Assembly (NCBI GenBank): GCA_003280995.1
Contig: QCDG01000001.1
Coordinates: 114,124-178,123, forward strand
Length of the DNA stretch: 64,000 nucleotides
From: Prochlorococcus sp. AG-355-A09
GTDB taxonomy: Bacteria; Cyanobacteriota; Cyanobacteriia; PCC-6307; Cyanobiaceae
Direction: 5' to 3'
The position numbers and the translations under genes are program-made. Below are positions 38,050-48,393 of this stretch, in pieces. Under the pieces are notes generated by a model, which saw nothing but the letters and a program-made list of their open reading frames with translations, made no database searches and was not told the DNA's origin. The first letter of the stretch is position 1; each line of letters opens with the position of its first letter.

Positions 38050-39864
38050 ATGTCTCAGCAAATTATCATCGCTGAGCAGGCTCGAATAGCAGCACTACTC
38101 ACAGATGATCGAGTTGATGAATTAATCGTCGCACAAGGTCAATATCAAATTGGCGATATTTTTTTAGGAACAGTTGAAAATGTTCTTCCTGGTATTGATG
38201 CCGCTTTTATAAATATTGGAGAAAGTGAGAAAAATGGATTCATCCATGTTTCAGATTTAGGTCCACTTAGACTTAAAAAAGGTACATTTGGAATTACTGA
38301 ATTACTAGAACCAAAGCAAAAAGTTCTAGTACAGGTAATAAAGGAACCTACAGGATCTAAAGGTCCCAGACTAACCGGAAGTATTTCAATCCCAGGAAAA
38401 TACTTGATATTGCAGCCATATGGCCAAGGAGTAAATATTTCAAGAAAAATCAATACAGAAACAGAACGAAGCCGTTTGAAAGCTCTTGGGGTTTTAATAA
38501 AACCACCCAGTACAGGATTGTTATTTAGAACAGAGGCTGAAAAGATAAAAGAAGAACTTCTAATTGAAGATTTAGAACAATTAATTCAACAATGGGAAAA
38601 TATACTAAAAGTTTCTGACACTTCCAATCCGCCAAATTTAGTAAAAAGAGATGATGATTTCTCTCTTAAGATCTTGAGAGATCATATTAAAGAATCAACT
38701 AAAAGCATAATTATCGATAGTAAATTTTCAGTTGCAAGGGCAAAAGATTTTTTAATAAATTATGAATCTGATATTAATATTGAATTTCACGATAATAGTT
38801 TAAACCAACATATTTTCGAAAAGTACGAAATAAAGAAAACAATTCAAAAAGCCCTCCAACCAAGAGTAGATCTTCCTTCAGGTGGTTACATCATTATCGA
38901 ACCTACTGAAGCTTTAACAGTAATCGATGTTAACTCTGGATCATTTACGAGATCCGCAAACTCAAGACAAACCGTTTTGTGGACTAACTGCGAAGCTGCA
39001 GTTGAAATCTCAAGGCAAATGAAATTAAGAAATATTGGTGGAGTTATAGTAATAGATTTTATCGATATGGAATCTAGAAGAGACCAATTTCAGTTACTTG
39101 AGCATTTTACCTCAGCAATAAAAGATGATTCTGCTAGGCCTCAAATAGCTCAGCTTACTGAATTAGGCTTAGTAGAGTTAACCAGAAAAAGACAAGGTCA
39201 AAATATATATGAATTATTCGGTAAAAAATGTTCTACATGCGATGGTACCGGAAATGTAGAAAATATATTAAATCACGAAATTTCAAACTTAAAAATACAA
39301 AATGTTGAAAATAAATCTAATCAATCAAACAATCTAAAATCTTTAGATGCATATACTTCTCAATCAACTGATGAGCAGGAAAAAATAATTGATAAGGAAT
39401 TAATTAACTCTAAAGACCTAAGTAAAGACAATTCTTCTAATAAAAAAGAAAAAGAAAATGATAATTTGAACCAATCAAATTCAAAAGAAAAAAATATGAT
39501 AACAGTTGATCTCACAAATGAAGAAAAAATTGTTTTCAGTCAATTAGGTATAAATCCACTTATAAAGTTGGGTAAAGAATATCTAACCAGCAATAATTTT
39601 GTGCGTTTAAAAGAAAGTAACAAAGAAACGGAGAAACCCTTAGACAATAAAAAAACAAAAACAAAACAAATTAAAAAAATCTCAAAATCGGGAGAAGAAA
39701 AAATTCAAATTGAAGCAAATGCAAATTCTCAAGATAAATCAACAAATAAAACTAATGAAAATAATGAAGTTGTATTTACAGATAAAAAAGATGATATTGA
39801 ACTTATAGATGAGCTAAACAATGCAAGAAAAAAAAGAAGAAGATCTTCAGCAAGCATTGAATAA
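38050..39864 (+). CDS. rne: Ribonuclease E/G (RNase E)
   Basis: RNase E starts mRNA decay and processes rRNA and tRNA precursors. The 604-aa protein has an S1 domain (about 35-110), the catalytic DNase-I-like region with [18 protein letters not shown] (about 294-311) and [14 protein letters not shown] (about 334-347) that supply the metal-binding aspartates, and the Zn-link CSTCDGTG (395-402). From about 410 to 604 it is a Lys/Asn-rich disordered tail, shorter than in proteobacteria. The C-terminus [13 protein letters not shown] matches the Arg-rich nonapeptide that binds polynucleotide phosphorylase in cyanobacteria. Its last 44 bp overlap rnhB. Confidence 0.96.
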   Translation: MSQQIIIAEQARIAALLTDDRVDELIVAQGQYQIGDIFLGTVENVLPGIDAAFINIGESEKNGFIHVSDLGPLRLKKGTFGITELLEPKQKVLVQVIKEPTGSKGPRLTGSISIPGKYLILQPYGQGVNISRKINTETERSRLKALGVLIKPPSTGLLFRTEAEKIKEELLIEDLEQLIQQWENILKVSDTSNPPNLVKRDDDFSLKILRDHIKESTKSIIIDSKFSVARAKDFLINYESDINIEFHDNSLNQHIFEKYEIKKTIQKALQPRVDLPSGGYIIIEPTEALTVIDVNSGSFTRSANSRQTVLWTNCEAAVEISRQMKLRNIGGVIVIDFIDMESRRDQFQLLEHFTSAIKDDSARPQIAQLTELGLVELTRKRQGQNIYELFGKKCSTCDGTGNVENILNHEISNLKIQNVENKSNQSNNLKSLDAYTSQSTDEQEKIIDKELINSKDLSKDNSSNKKEKENDNLNQSNSKEKNMITVDLTNEEKIVFSQLGINPLIKLGKEYLTSNNFVRLKESNKETEKPLDNKKTKTKQIKKISKSGEEKIQIEANANSQDKSTNKTNENNEVVFTDKKDDIELIDELNNARKKRRRSSASIE

Positions 39865-40438
39865 AGTATTCGAAGTTGGAATAGATGAAGTTGGAAGGGG
39901 AGCAATTTTTGGTCCAGTTTTTGCAGCAGCTTTAGTATTAACTGAAAAAAATAAATTTATCCTAAAACAAATTGGAGTAACAGATAGTAAAAAACTAACT
40001 CCCAAAAAAAGAAAATTACTTTTACCAAAAATTTTACTACTCTCCTCAGATTATGGAATTGGGCAATCTTCGGCTAGAGAAATAGATAAGTTAGGTATAA
40101 GGGTTGCGACAGAACTTTCAATGATAAGAGCTTTAAAAAAATTAAAAGAAAAGCCATCTGAATTAATAATTGATGGTCCCTTATTATTAAGGCCATGGGA
40201 CGGAATTCAGAAAAACATAGTATCTGGAGACTCAAAGTTTATCTCGATAGCTTCAGCAAGCATAGTTGCAAAAGTTTCTCGAGACAAACTAATGGAGAGG
40301 TTAGAAAAAAAATACTCAGGATACTTGATATCTAAAAATAAAGGTTATGGAACCAGAGAGCACCTTTCATTAATAAAAAAAAATGGAATAACTAAACTTC
40401 ATAGGAAAAGTTTTTTAAAGAAATCAAATCTTATTTAA
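39821..40438 (+). CDS. rnhB: Ribonuclease HII (RnhB)
   Basis: RNase HII cuts RNA in RNA-DNA hybrids and removes misincorporated ribonucleotides. [17 protein letters not shown] (about 18-34) and the [16 protein letters not shown] and [10 protein letters not shown] motifs supply the acidic metal-binding residues. The 205-aa length is normal. The start is not certain: the ATG at 39821 overlaps the rne coding end by 44 bp, while an in-frame TTG at 39857 would overlap by only 8 bp. It ends 15 bp inside the tail of the DUF1997 gene on the other strand. Confidence 0.94.
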   Translation: MQEKKEEDLQQALNKVFEVGIDEVGRGAIFGPVFAAALVLTEKNKFILKQIGVTDSKKLTPKKRKLLLPKILLLSSDYGIGQSSAREIDKLGIRVATELSMIRALKKLKEKPSELIIDGPLLLRPWDGIQKNIVSGDSKFISIASASIVAKVSRDKLMERLEKKYSGYLISKNKGYGTREHLSLIKKNGITKLHRKSFLKKSNLI

Positions 40439-40942
40439 TTTACACCAATCTAAAAAATCGTTTACGAGTTGCTGTTGAACCCTTGACTTTATACCCAACA
40501 GAATCCCATTTAATACCGAATGACCAGTAGATTCCAAAATTTTCCTTGGTACCAGCTTCAGTAGAGGAGGTTGGCTTACAGATACCCCAAGAAGCGCCTC
40601 ACCTTCTAAACCAATATCAGTTGCTTCCAAATTTGCTTTCAAAATAAGATTAAAATCATCTATCATCCCTAAACCATCCAATGTACTTTCAAGGGCACTC
40701 ATTTTTAAAATTCCATCTTTATTTTCTACAGCAATTGAGACAACAGGATTAATATCTAATTGAAAAACCTTAAAACTTGTTACTGTATACTTATATCTAC
40801 CTACTCCTTCAGGTACTAATTTTTTGGAGTCAAGCATTGCTCCAACAACTCTTTCTTCTTCCAAAAGATATTTAGAAAGATATTCTTTATTACGTGTTAC
40901 AGAAAGCTTGAGTTTCTGTTTAGCATCAAAAGACAATAGCAT
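40424..40942 (-). CDS. DUF1997 family protein
   Basis: A 172-aa soluble protein with the DUF1997 pattern: [38 protein letters not shown] in the first half and a C-terminal helix [16 protein letters not shown]. Members occur in cyanobacteria and chloroplasts and have no agreed function. It overlaps the 3' end of rnhB tail to tail by 15 bp and is divergent from pheA with a 50-bp gap. Confidence 0.8.
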   Translation of the reverse strand: MLLSFDAKQKLKLSVTRNKEYLSKYLLEEERVVGAMLDSKKLVPEGVGRYKYTVTSFKVFQLDINPVVSIAVENKDGILKMSALESTLDGLGMIDDFNLILKANLEATDIGLEGEALLGVSVSQPPLLKLVPRKILESTGHSVLNGILLGIKSRVQQQLVNDFLDWCKLNKI

Positions 40943-40992
40943 TTTCTATATTCCTCCAATGCTTATTTGATCTCTTTTTTTTACAATTAATC

Positions 40993-41838
40993 ATGCGCAA
41001 ACAAGTTGCATATTTAGGTCCTCAAGGAACATACGCAGAAAAAGCAGCCCATATATTATCAAAGCTTGCCGATTTTCAGACACCTATATTTGTACCATGT
41101 AATGGGTTACATTCGGTCATTAAATCAATAGCCTACAACAATTGTGATGCTGCTGTAGTCCCTATAGAAAATTCTGTAGAAGGGGGAGTTACAGCTACCC
41201 TAGATGCCCTTTGGAAATTTCCTGAGATTTTTATAAATAAAGCAATTGTTTTACCTATAAAACATGCATTAATTAGTGATGGAGAACTTTCAAACATTTC
41301 AGAAGTATTATCTCATCCTCAAGCATTAGCTCAATGTTCAGAATGGTTATCTGAGAATCTTCCAAATGCAATTCCTCTCCCAACAAATTCAACATCAGAA
41401 GCTGTCAATATGATCAAAGGGAGTAAATTCAGAGCTGCTATCGGTTCAAAATCGTTAATTCAAATCGAAGGACTTAAAGAGTTAGCCTTTCCTATTAATG
41501 ATGTTCCAGGTAATTGCACTAGATTTGTTTTATTGAGCAAGGAATCAAATTCAAATTTAGCTAATATTGCCAGTTTTGCTTTCTCATTAATTTCAAATAA
41601 ACCTGGTGCTTTGCTTAGAGCTATAAATTATATTGCAGATTTTGGATTTAATATGAGTAAAATTGAATCGAGACCTTCAAAAAGAGAATTAGGCGAATAT
41701 ATAATTTATGTTGATTTAGAAATCAATAATCAAAATAATATTAAAAATTTACTTGAATTAAAAAATCAGTTAAAACCACTTTGCAAGAATTTTGTAGATT
41801 TTGGGAATTATTTTTCAGAAAATATTGAACTAGATTAA
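40993..41838 (+). CDS. pheA: Prephenate dehydratase (PheA)
   Basis: PheA converts prephenate to phenylpyruvate in phenylalanine synthesis. The 281-aa monofunctional form has a dehydratase domain (AYLGPQGTYAEKAA at 6-19, NSVEGGVTATLD, and the substrate-binding NCTRF near 174-178) and a C-terminal ACT domain (about 195-275, with GALLRAINYIADFGFNMSKIESRP) that normally mediates feedback control by phenylalanine. No chorismate mutase domain is present. It converges with the MPBQ methyltransferase gene one base after its stop. Confidence 0.95.
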   Translation: MRKQVAYLGPQGTYAEKAAHILSKLADFQTPIFVPCNGLHSVIKSIAYNNCDAAVVPIENSVEGGVTATLDALWKFPEIFINKAIVLPIKHALISDGELSNISEVLSHPQALAQCSEWLSENLPNAIPLPTNSTSEAVNMIKGSKFRAAIGSKSLIQIEGLKELAFPINDVPGNCTRFVLLSKESNSNLANIASFAFSLISNKPGALLRAINYIADFGFNMSKIESRPSKRELGEYIIYVDLEINNQNNIKNLLELKNQLKPLCKNFVDFGNYFSENIELD

Positions 41839-41839
41839 T

Positions 41840-42775
41840 TTACCCTCTACACTTATAAACTCCAAACTCCATTAAACCTTTCCTAAATGCCCAATTCATT
41901 AGAAGTATTGTTGGAATCTCTCTAATCGATTTCACTATAGCAAATGGGCCAAGTGACAAAATCACGAAAGGTCTTCGAATGCCTTCAATAATAGAGTCGT
42001 ACCATGAAGGATTTGTATAGGAATTCCAATTTTCAGAAATAACTCTTCCTGAACTATTTTCATTAGTACTAAGAATGTTACTAAATTCATTAATACTAAT
42101 AAAATTAGGATGTACCCATTGCTCAAGAAGTTGTTTAAGAACTAACTTTTCAAAAAATGATGGGGGGTATTCACCGAGGTCTCTTGAATTCCAATCAGCC
42201 AATGCGAAATAGCCCCCAGGTCGTAGAGTTCTCAGCATTTCATCTGCAAACCTAGTTTTATCATTCATGTGTGCACCAGCCTCAACACTCCAGACGGCAT
42301 CAAATGATCCATCTTCAAATTTCAAATCCAAAGCATCCATAACTTGGAAGTTGCAATTTAGCCCATGAGGAGTAAGTTCTCTTGCTCTTTTAACTTGAGC
42401 CTGACTAATTGTAATGCCAGTAACATTAAACCCATAATATTCTGCAAGAATCCTAGAACTTCCACCTATTCCACAACCTACATCAAGTATTCTGGATCCC
42501 TGTGGTAATTTATCTAAACCACTCCACTTGACTAATTCATGAACAAACTGAACTTTAGCCTTTCTAAAATCAATATTTTTTTTCCCTGAGGGATAAAAAC
42601 CCAAATGAATATGTTCTCCCCATAATCTCTCAAGTAATTTATCTTGGGTCCAAGCATCATATGCAGAAGCTACTGTACCGGAAGAAATATATTTTCTAGC
42701 ATTATTTCTCCAAATTATCGTTAGGACTAGAAAGAATAAAACTATTAAAAAAAAAGAGATCAATAATTCAAACAT
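41840..42775 (-). CDS. MPBQ/MSBQ methyltransferase (tocopherol/plastoquinone-type pathway), Sll0418-like
   Basis: The enzyme methylates 2-methyl-6-phytyl- and 2-methyl-6-solanesyl-benzoquinol, intermediates to tocopherol and plastoquinone, in membranes. Residues 1-25 are a membrane anchor (LLISFFLIVLFFLVLTII). The SAM motif RILDVGCGIGGSSRILAEYYG (about 96-116) and VWSVEAGAHMNDKTRFADEM (about 160-179) strongly recall Synechocystis Sll0418, as does the C-terminal SIREIPTILLMNWAFRKGLM. The 311-aa length matches. The gene begins at the base after the stop of the Lon-N-domain gene. A gamma-tocopherol methyltransferase assignment is a less likely alternative. Confidence 0.85.
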   Translation of the reverse strand: MFELLISFFLIVLFFLVLTIIWRNNARKYISSGTVASAYDAWTQDKLLERLWGEHIHLGFYPSGKKNIDFRKAKVQFVHELVKWSGLDKLPQGSRILDVGCGIGGSSRILAEYYGFNVTGITISQAQVKRARELTPHGLNCNFQVMDALDLKFEDGSFDAVWSVEAGAHMNDKTRFADEMLRTLRPGGYFALADWNSRDLGEYPPSFFEKLVLKQLLEQWVHPNFISINEFSNILSTNENSSGRVISENWNSYTNPSWYDSIIEGIRRPFVILSLGPFAIVKSIREIPTILLMNWAFRKGLMEFGVYKCRG

Positions 42776-43432
42776 TTAATTTTCTTTTATATCAGGAAAA
42801 CTTTCTTTCAATGCAGTTCTTGCTGCAAGTTGTTTTCTTGTATGATCAAGCATTTCATATTCTCTTTGCAAACGGTTAAAAGTATTTCTCTCTTCAAGAA
42901 GTCTTTGCTGTTCTTCCGCAACAGGGCCGCCCAAATGAGCTCCTATCCAAAATGATAAATCCATTGGGTTATCAGGTAATTTATCAGGTAAATTTTTTTT
43001 TGTATTAGTCAATTTACTCGTTAAATTAATAACATCACTAAGTGCTTCTCTTACTGAATCTTTTAGAGAATCTAATTTTTGAAAGTCATCAATATTATCA
43101 TCACTAATCCAACTAACCATCGCAGAACAAAATGGCGTTGAACGGGTAATTTCTAAAATTTGAAATCTTTGTTGGCCGAGAGTAATAATATTACTTCTCC
43201 CATCCTCTGCAGTTTGATGTTTTAAAATTTGTGCGCAACATCCAACGTTAGCCATACTTTTCGTATTTGGATCCCACTTAATCACTCCAAACATAGAATC
43301 ACTTTCAAGAACAGATTGGAGCATAATCCTATATCTCGATTCAAAGATATGTAAAGGCAATATTTCTTGAGGAAAAAGGACTACCTCTGGCAAAGGGAAT
43401 AAAGGTAATTCCCTTACTGAGAGTTCTCCCAT
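42776..43432 (-). CDS. Lon-protease N-terminal (LON substrate-binding) domain protein
   Basis: The 218-aa protein is a stand-alone LON domain: RELPLFPLPEVVLFPQEILPLHIFESRYRIM at its start (residues 6-36), FGVIKW, and GCCAQILKHQTAEDGRSNIITLGQQRF. There is no ATPase or protease domain. Such proteins are common in cyanobacteria and may recognise substrates or partners. It lies 56 bp downstream of rpsJ and directly before the MPBQ methyltransferase gene. Start codon ATG, MGELSVRELP. Function beyond the domain is unknown. Confidence 0.85.
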   Translation of the reverse strand: MGELSVRELPLFPLPEVVLFPQEILPLHIFESRYRIMLQSVLESDSMFGVIKWDPNTKSMANVGCCAQILKHQTAEDGRSNIITLGQQRFQILEITRSTPFCSAMVSWISDDNIDDFQKLDSLKDSVREALSDVINLTSKLTNTKKNLPDKLPDNPMDLSFWIGAHLGGPVAEEQQRLLEERNTFNRLQREYEMLDHTRKQLAARTALKESFPDIKEN

Positions 43433-43488
43433 TTAAACCTCATTTCACTTTTTTTATACTAATCAATTTGGAGCGATTCCGGGATTTA

Positions 43489-43809
43489 TTAAAGTTTAAC
43501 TTCTATATCTACACCACTCGGGAGATCTAGTTTCATTAATGCATCAATAGTTTTTGCAGAAGGACTATAGATATCTATTATTCTTCGATGAGTTCTTGTT
43601 TCAAAATGTTCTCTAGAATCTTTATCAACATGTGGTGATCTTAGTACGCAATAAATCTTCCTTTTAGTAGGTAATGGTATTGGACCTATTGCTGAGGCAG
43701 AAGTAGTATCAGCAGTTTGGATAATTTTGTCGCAAGATAAATCAAGCATTCTTCTATCAAATGCTTTGAGCCTAATTCTTATTTTTTGTTGTGCAATTGA
43801 TGCAGTCAT
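43489..43809 (-). CDS. rpsJ: 30S ribosomal protein S10
   Basis: S10 (106 aa) is a 30S head protein that also acts in antitermination with NusB. The signature is [20 protein letters not shown] at the N-terminus and [26 protein letters not shown] in the middle. In cyanobacteria it ends the str operon, after tufA, instead of heading the S10 operon. A hairpin lies 22 bp upstream of its start, and no clear ribosome-binding site is visible. Confidence 0.96.
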   Translation of the reverse strand: MTASIAQQKIRIRLKAFDRRMLDLSCDKIIQTADTTSASAIGPIPLPTKRKIYCVLRSPHVDKDSREHFETRTHRRIIDIYSPSAKTIDALMKLDLPSGVDIEVKL

Positions 43810-43830
43810 AGTTTCAAGTAACTTCTAGTA

Positions 43831-43856
43831 AAGGGTCATTGATTAGAATGACCCTT
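43831..43856. promoter_or_regulatory. Hairpin between tufA and rpsJ
   Basis: AAGGGTCATT and AATGACCCTT form a perfect 10-bp stem with a 6-nt loop (43841-43846). It lies in the tufA-rpsJ gap, 22 bp before the S10 start. There is no T-run after it on either strand, so it is not a simple terminator. It may be a processing site, a partial terminator or a translational control element for S10. Confidence 0.6.
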
Positions 43857-43909
43857 ATCCATAAACCTATATTAGATGATTGAGGTTAAATTTTTAAAAT
43901 TCAAATTTA

Positions 43910-45109
43910 TTATTTGAGAATTTTAGAAACAACTCCAGCACCGATAGTACGCCCACCTTCACGTATAGCGAATCGCATACCTTGTTCAATAGCTACTGGA
44001 CAAATTAATTCTCCAGTCATCTTAATTCTGTCTCCAGGCATAACCATTTCAACATTAGAGCCATCATCTGAAGTAAATGCGGTTATTTGACCTGTCACAT
44101 CAGTTGTTCTGATGTAGAACTGAGGTCTATATCCTGCAAAGAAAGGAGTATGTCTTCCGCCCTCTTCTTTTTTGAGAACATAAACTTCTCCTTCAAACTG
44201 AGTATGAGGGGTAATAGATCCTTTCTTCACAAGAACCATTCCTCTCTCAATGTCTTCTTTCTGGACACCCCTTAAAAGTAAACCAACATTATCGCCAGCC
44301 ATACCTTCATCAAGAAGTTTTCGGAACATTTCAACTCCAGTAACAGTTGTCACTCTTGTATCTCGTATTCCAACTATTTCTACTTCTTCTCCGACCTTAA
44401 CTTTACCTCTCTCAATTCTTCCAGTAGCAACAGTTCCTCTACCAGTAATCGAGAAAACATCTTCAACTGCCATCAAGAATGGTTTATCAACTTCTCTTTC
44501 TGGTTCGGGAATACTAGCATCAACTGCTTTCATTAACTCTTCAATCTTTGATTCCCAAGTAGAATCACCTTCGAGAGCTTTTAAACCTGAAACTTGAACT
44601 ATAGGAATGTCATCTCCAGGGAAGTCATAACTATCTAAAAGTTCCCTAATTTCCATTTCGACAAGTTCAATAATTTCTTCGTCGTCGACCATGTCGCATT
44701 TATTGAGAGCAACTACAAGAGCAGGAACTCCAACCTGTTTAGCTAATAGAATATGCTCTTTTGTTTGAGCCATAGGACCATCTGTAGCTGCGCAAACTAG
44801 AATAGCTCCATCCATTTGGGCGGCCCCTGTGATCATGTTTTTTACATAATCAGCATGTCCTGGGCAATCGACATGAGCATAATGTCTGCCTTCAGTTTCA
44901 TATTCAACATGAGCTGTATTAATAGTAATGCCACGCTCTCTTTCTTCAGGAGCACCATCAATGTCTCCGTAGTCTTGAGCTTGAGCTTGACCTTTTTTAG
45001 CTAATACATTTGTAATAGCAGCTGTTAGTGTTGTTTTCCCATGATCGACATGGCCAATAGTACCTATGTTGACATGTGGTTTGTTTCTTTCGAACTTCTC
45101 GCGAGCCAT
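43910..45109 (-). CDS. tufA: Elongation factor Tu
   Basis: EF-Tu delivers aminoacyl-tRNA to the ribosome. The 399-aa protein has the GTP-binding [10 protein letters not shown] (residues 19-28), [28 protein letters not shown] and the C-terminal beta-barrel domains 2 and 3 with [16 protein letters not shown]. It is the expected cyanobacterial form. It follows fusA by 45 bp and precedes rpsJ. Confidence 0.98.
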   Translation of the reverse strand: MAREKFERNKPHVNIGTIGHVDHGKTTLTAAITNVLAKKGQAQAQDYGDIDGAPEERERGITINTAHVEYETEGRHYAHVDCPGHADYVKNMITGAAQMDGAILVCAATDGPMAQTKEHILLAKQVGVPALVVALNKCDMVDDEEIIELVEMEIRELLDSYDFPGDDIPIVQVSGLKALEGDSTWESKIEELMKAVDASIPEPEREVDKPFLMAVEDVFSITGRGTVATGRIERGKVKVGEEVEIVGIRDTRVTTVTGVEMFRKLLDEGMAGDNVGLLLRGVQKEDIERGMVLVKKGSITPHTQFEGEVYVLKKEEGGRHTPFFAGYRPQFYIRTTDVTGQITAFTSDDGSNVEMVMPGDRIKMTGELICPVAIEQGMRFAIREGGRTIGAGVVSKILK

Positions 45110-45154
45110 TTTGAATTAAAGAATCGAGGGTTTAAAGGTGTTTTAGTTTAGAGA

Positions 45155-47230
45155 TCAGGAGTTGCCCTGATTCTTGGAAATGATAGCTTCAGCAACATTA
45201 CGAGGAACTTCCTCATAATTTGCGAACTCCATTGAAAATATACCCCGACCTTGAGTCATTGATCGGAGTTGAGTGGCATAACCGAACATTTCGGCTAAGG
45301 GCACTTTGGCCTGTACCTTAGACAATCCGTCATCGACAGATTGTCCTTCTACTTGACCTCTTCTGGAAGAGAGATCACCAATTACAGATCCAAGAAAGTC
45401 ATCAGGACTTTCGACCTCAACTTTCATCATAGGCTCTAAAAGGACAGGGTTGCATTTTTTAACGCCGTCTTTAAAAGCCATGGAACCTGCAATTTTGAAG
45501 GCCATTTCAGATGAGTCTACATCGTGGAATGAACCATCGACTAGTGTTACTTTTACATCAATGAGTGGATAACCGGCAAGAACACCAGATTCACAGGTCT
45601 CTTTCATTCCATTAGATGCAGGGCCAATATACTCTTTTGGTACAGCTCCGCCAACAATTTTGTTTACAAATTCAAAACCTTTACCAACTTCTGCCGGTTC
45701 CATTTCAATAATGACATGACCATACTGACCTTTACCTCCAGTCTGTCTTGCATATTTACCTTCACCTTTAGAACTAGACCTTATAGTTTCTCTATATGAA
45801 ACCTGTGGAGCTCCTATATTTGCTTCAACTTTAAATTCCCTTAACATTCTGTCAACAAGGATTTCTAAGTGCAACTCACCCATACCTGCAATAACAGTTT
45901 GATTCGTCTCAGGATCTGTACTTACTCTAAAGGTTGGATCCTCTTCAGACAAAGCAGTTAAAGCTTTTGATAATTTTTCCATATCACCTTTAGTTTTTGG
46001 CTCAACAGCTACTGAGATAACTGGTTCAGGGATAAACAATGTCTCCAAAACTATTGGATCTTCTGTGTTACATAAAGTGTCACCAGTTGTTGTGTTCTTA
46101 AGACCTAATACAGCTCCTAAATCGCCAGCCCTCAATTCATCAACCTCCTCTCTTTCGTCAGCCTTTAGAATCACTAATCTAGAAATTCTCTCTTTAGCAT
46201 CCTTAGTAGAATTCATTACATAACTCCCCTTTGAAAGAACACCTGAATACATCCTTACAAAAGTTAATTTCCCATAGGGATCTGACATCACTTTGAATGC
46301 TAATGCACTGAAAGGAGCATTATCATCTGAAGGTCTAACATCTTCTTTGCCACTTGGCAGAACACCTTGTATTGGTTTCACATCAACCGGAGCTGGCAAG
46401 TAATCAACTACAGCGTCTAATACAAGTTGGACCCCTTTATTCTTAAAAGCTGATCCGCATAATACTGGAACCAGTCCATGTTTTAAAACCCCTTCCCTTA
46501 TACCTTTTTTTAGTTGTTCTTCGGATAATTCTCCTGTTTCAAGGAAAATTTCAATTAACTCTTCATCATTTTCTGCTACGCTCTCCATCAACTTTAATCT
46601 CCATTCAGCAGCCTCTTCCTCCATTTCAGATGGAATTGGTGCTTCTTCAATGTCAGTACCTAAGTCGTTTTTGTAAAGATATGCTTTGTTAGCTACTAAA
46701 TCAATAATGCCTGTGAGATCACCTTCAGCACCAATAGGTAACTGGATTGGAAGTGCATTTGCCTTTAGTCGATCTTTAATTTGCTTATTAACTTTTAAAA
46801 AATCTGCACCAGTTCTGTCCATTTTATTAACAAAAACCATTCTTGGAACAGAGTATCTATCTGCTTGACGCCAAACTGTTTCGGATTGAGGCTGAACTCC
46901 GCCAACTGCGCAAAATACAGCAATCACTCCATCCAAAACACGCATTGATCTTTCAACTTCAATAGTAAAGTCAACGTGACCAGGAGTATCAATAATATTA
47001 ATCCTATGATCTTGCCAGCTAGTGGATATTGCAGCAGCAGTAATAGTTATTCCTCTTTCTCTTTCTTGTGCCATCCAATCTGTTACTGCAGCGCCATCAT
47101 GAACCTCTCCTATCTTATGAACTACACCTGAATAAAACAAAATTCTTTCAGTTGTTGTTGTCTTACCTGCATCAATATGAGCGGCTATACCTATATTCCT
47201 AACTCGTTCTAGGGGAAAGTCGCGTGCCAA
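45155..47230 (-). CDS. fusA: Elongation factor G
   Basis: EF-G drives translocation. The 691-aa protein has [20 protein letters not shown] (13-32), [31 protein letters not shown] and the domain IV/V blocks such as [18 protein letters not shown]. All five domains are present. It lies 96 bp downstream of rpsG and 45 bp upstream of tufA in the str operon. Confidence 0.97.
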   Translation of the reverse strand: MARDFPLERVRNIGIAAHIDAGKTTTTERILFYSGVVHKIGEVHDGAAVTDWMAQERERGITITAAAISTSWQDHRINIIDTPGHVDFTIEVERSMRVLDGVIAVFCAVGGVQPQSETVWRQADRYSVPRMVFVNKMDRTGADFLKVNKQIKDRLKANALPIQLPIGAEGDLTGIIDLVANKAYLYKNDLGTDIEEAPIPSEMEEEAAEWRLKLMESVAENDEELIEIFLETGELSEEQLKKGIREGVLKHGLVPVLCGSAFKNKGVQLVLDAVVDYLPAPVDVKPIQGVLPSGKEDVRPSDDNAPFSALAFKVMSDPYGKLTFVRMYSGVLSKGSYVMNSTKDAKERISRLVILKADEREEVDELRAGDLGAVLGLKNTTTGDTLCNTEDPIVLETLFIPEPVISVAVEPKTKGDMEKLSKALTALSEEDPTFRVSTDPETNQTVIAGMGELHLEILVDRMLREFKVEANIGAPQVSYRETIRSSSKGEGKYARQTGGKGQYGHVIIEMEPAEVGKGFEFVNKIVGGAVPKEYIGPASNGMKETCESGVLAGYPLIDVKVTLVDGSFHDVDSSEMAFKIAGSMAFKDGVKKCNPVLLEPMMKVEVESPDDFLGSVIGDLSSRRGQVEGQSVDDGLSKVQAKVPLAEMFGYATQLRSMTQGRGIFSMEFANYEEVPRNVAEAIISKNQGNS

Positions 47231-47326
47231 TTTTAAAGCTCCAAATACAATAAATTTTGATAAATGTAGTTCACATTAAATGTAAACTTTAATAATAATA
47301 AACTACTTAAGTCCCTTTTGATGAAA

Positions 47327-47797
47327 TTAATATCTGTAATGCGCAAAAGCTTTATTAGCTTCTGCCATTTTATGGGTATCTTCTCTTTTTTTAACGGCAC
47401 TACCAGTTTCATTTGCTGCATCCATCAACTCACCAGCAAGTTTTTGGGACATGCTTTTGCCATTTCTTGCACGTGAGAATGTAACAAGCCATCTTAATGC
47501 CATAGCTGTACCTCTCTCTTGGCGAACTTCCATAGGTACTTGATATGTTGCACCACCCACTCTTCTAGCTCTTACCTCAACAAGAGGAGTAGCATTTTTC
47601 ACAGCAGTTTCAAATAGTTCCACTGCATTCCCACCTGTTCTCTCGCTTATTAAAGAAAACGCATCAGACAATATTCTTTGAGCTGTAGATTTTTTACCAT
47701 GTTTCATCAATCGAGAAATCATCATTGAAGCAAGACGACTATTAAATTGAGGATCAGGAAGAACTGGTCTTTTTACTGCTGCATTTCGACGTGACAT
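47327..47797 (-). CDS. rpsG: 30S ribosomal protein S7
   Basis: S7 (156 aa) nucleates the 30S head and regulates the str operon in many bacteria. [36 protein letters not shown] and the C-terminal [20 protein letters not shown] match it. It follows rpsL by 24 bp. Confidence 0.97.
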   Translation of the reverse strand: MSRRNAAVKRPVLPDPQFNSRLASMMISRLMKHGKKSTAQRILSDAFSLISERTGGNAVELFETAVKNATPLVEVRARRVGGATYQVPMEVRQERGTAMALRWLVTFSRARNGKSMSQKLAGELMDAANETGSAVKKREDTHKMAEANKAFAHYRY

Positions 47798-47821
47798 GTT
47801 TTAAAAAGTGATGTTTACAAA

Positions 47822-48196
47822 TTAATCTTTTGGAGCTTTTGCTCCATACTTAGATCTGGATTGACGTCTATCCTTGACTCCAGCCGTATCTAAAGTTCCT
47901 CTTATTATATGATATCTAACTCCTGGCAAATCCTTTACTCTTCCACCCCTAAGCAGTACTACAGAATGCTCTTGCAAATTATGACCAATCCCTGGAATAT
48001 AAGCAGTTACTTCGAAACCAGAAGTTAATCTAACCCTAGCAACTTTTCTCAAAGCTGAATTAGGCTTCTTTGGTGTTGATGTATAGACTCTTGTACATAC
48101 CCCTCTTCTCTCTGGGCAAGCTTTTAATGCAGGAGATTTTGTTTTCTTTGTCAGACGTTTTCTTTCTGAACCTACTAATTGTGAGATGGTGGGCAT
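47822..48196 (-). CDS. rpsL: 30S ribosomal protein S12
   Basis: S12 (124 aa) sits at the decoding site. [37 protein letters not shown] with the streptomycin-region lysine, and [26 protein letters not shown] are intact. It heads the str operon; the promoter must lie in the 197-bp gap to the divergent Fd-GOGAT gene. Confidence 0.97.
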   Translation of the reverse strand: MPTISQLVGSERKRLTKKTKSPALKACPERRGVCTRVYTSTPKKPNSALRKVARVRLTSGFEVTAYIPGIGHNLQEHSVVLLRGGRVKDLPGVRYHIIRGTLDTAGVKDRRQSRSKYGAKAPKD

Positions 48197-48393
48197 CTAT
48201 TAAAATTTAGATAAAAATAAACATCTTACCATCATACCCTTTTAAGAGCACTTACTAAAAGTTTTTAATTATATTTCTTTTTAAAATTTGTCAAATTAAA
48301 ATTATTTGGTAAATATTCATTATCTTTAGATTTATTTTCAAATTTATTTTTATAATAGAAATACATAAATAACTAAACAGAATAAAATAATCT

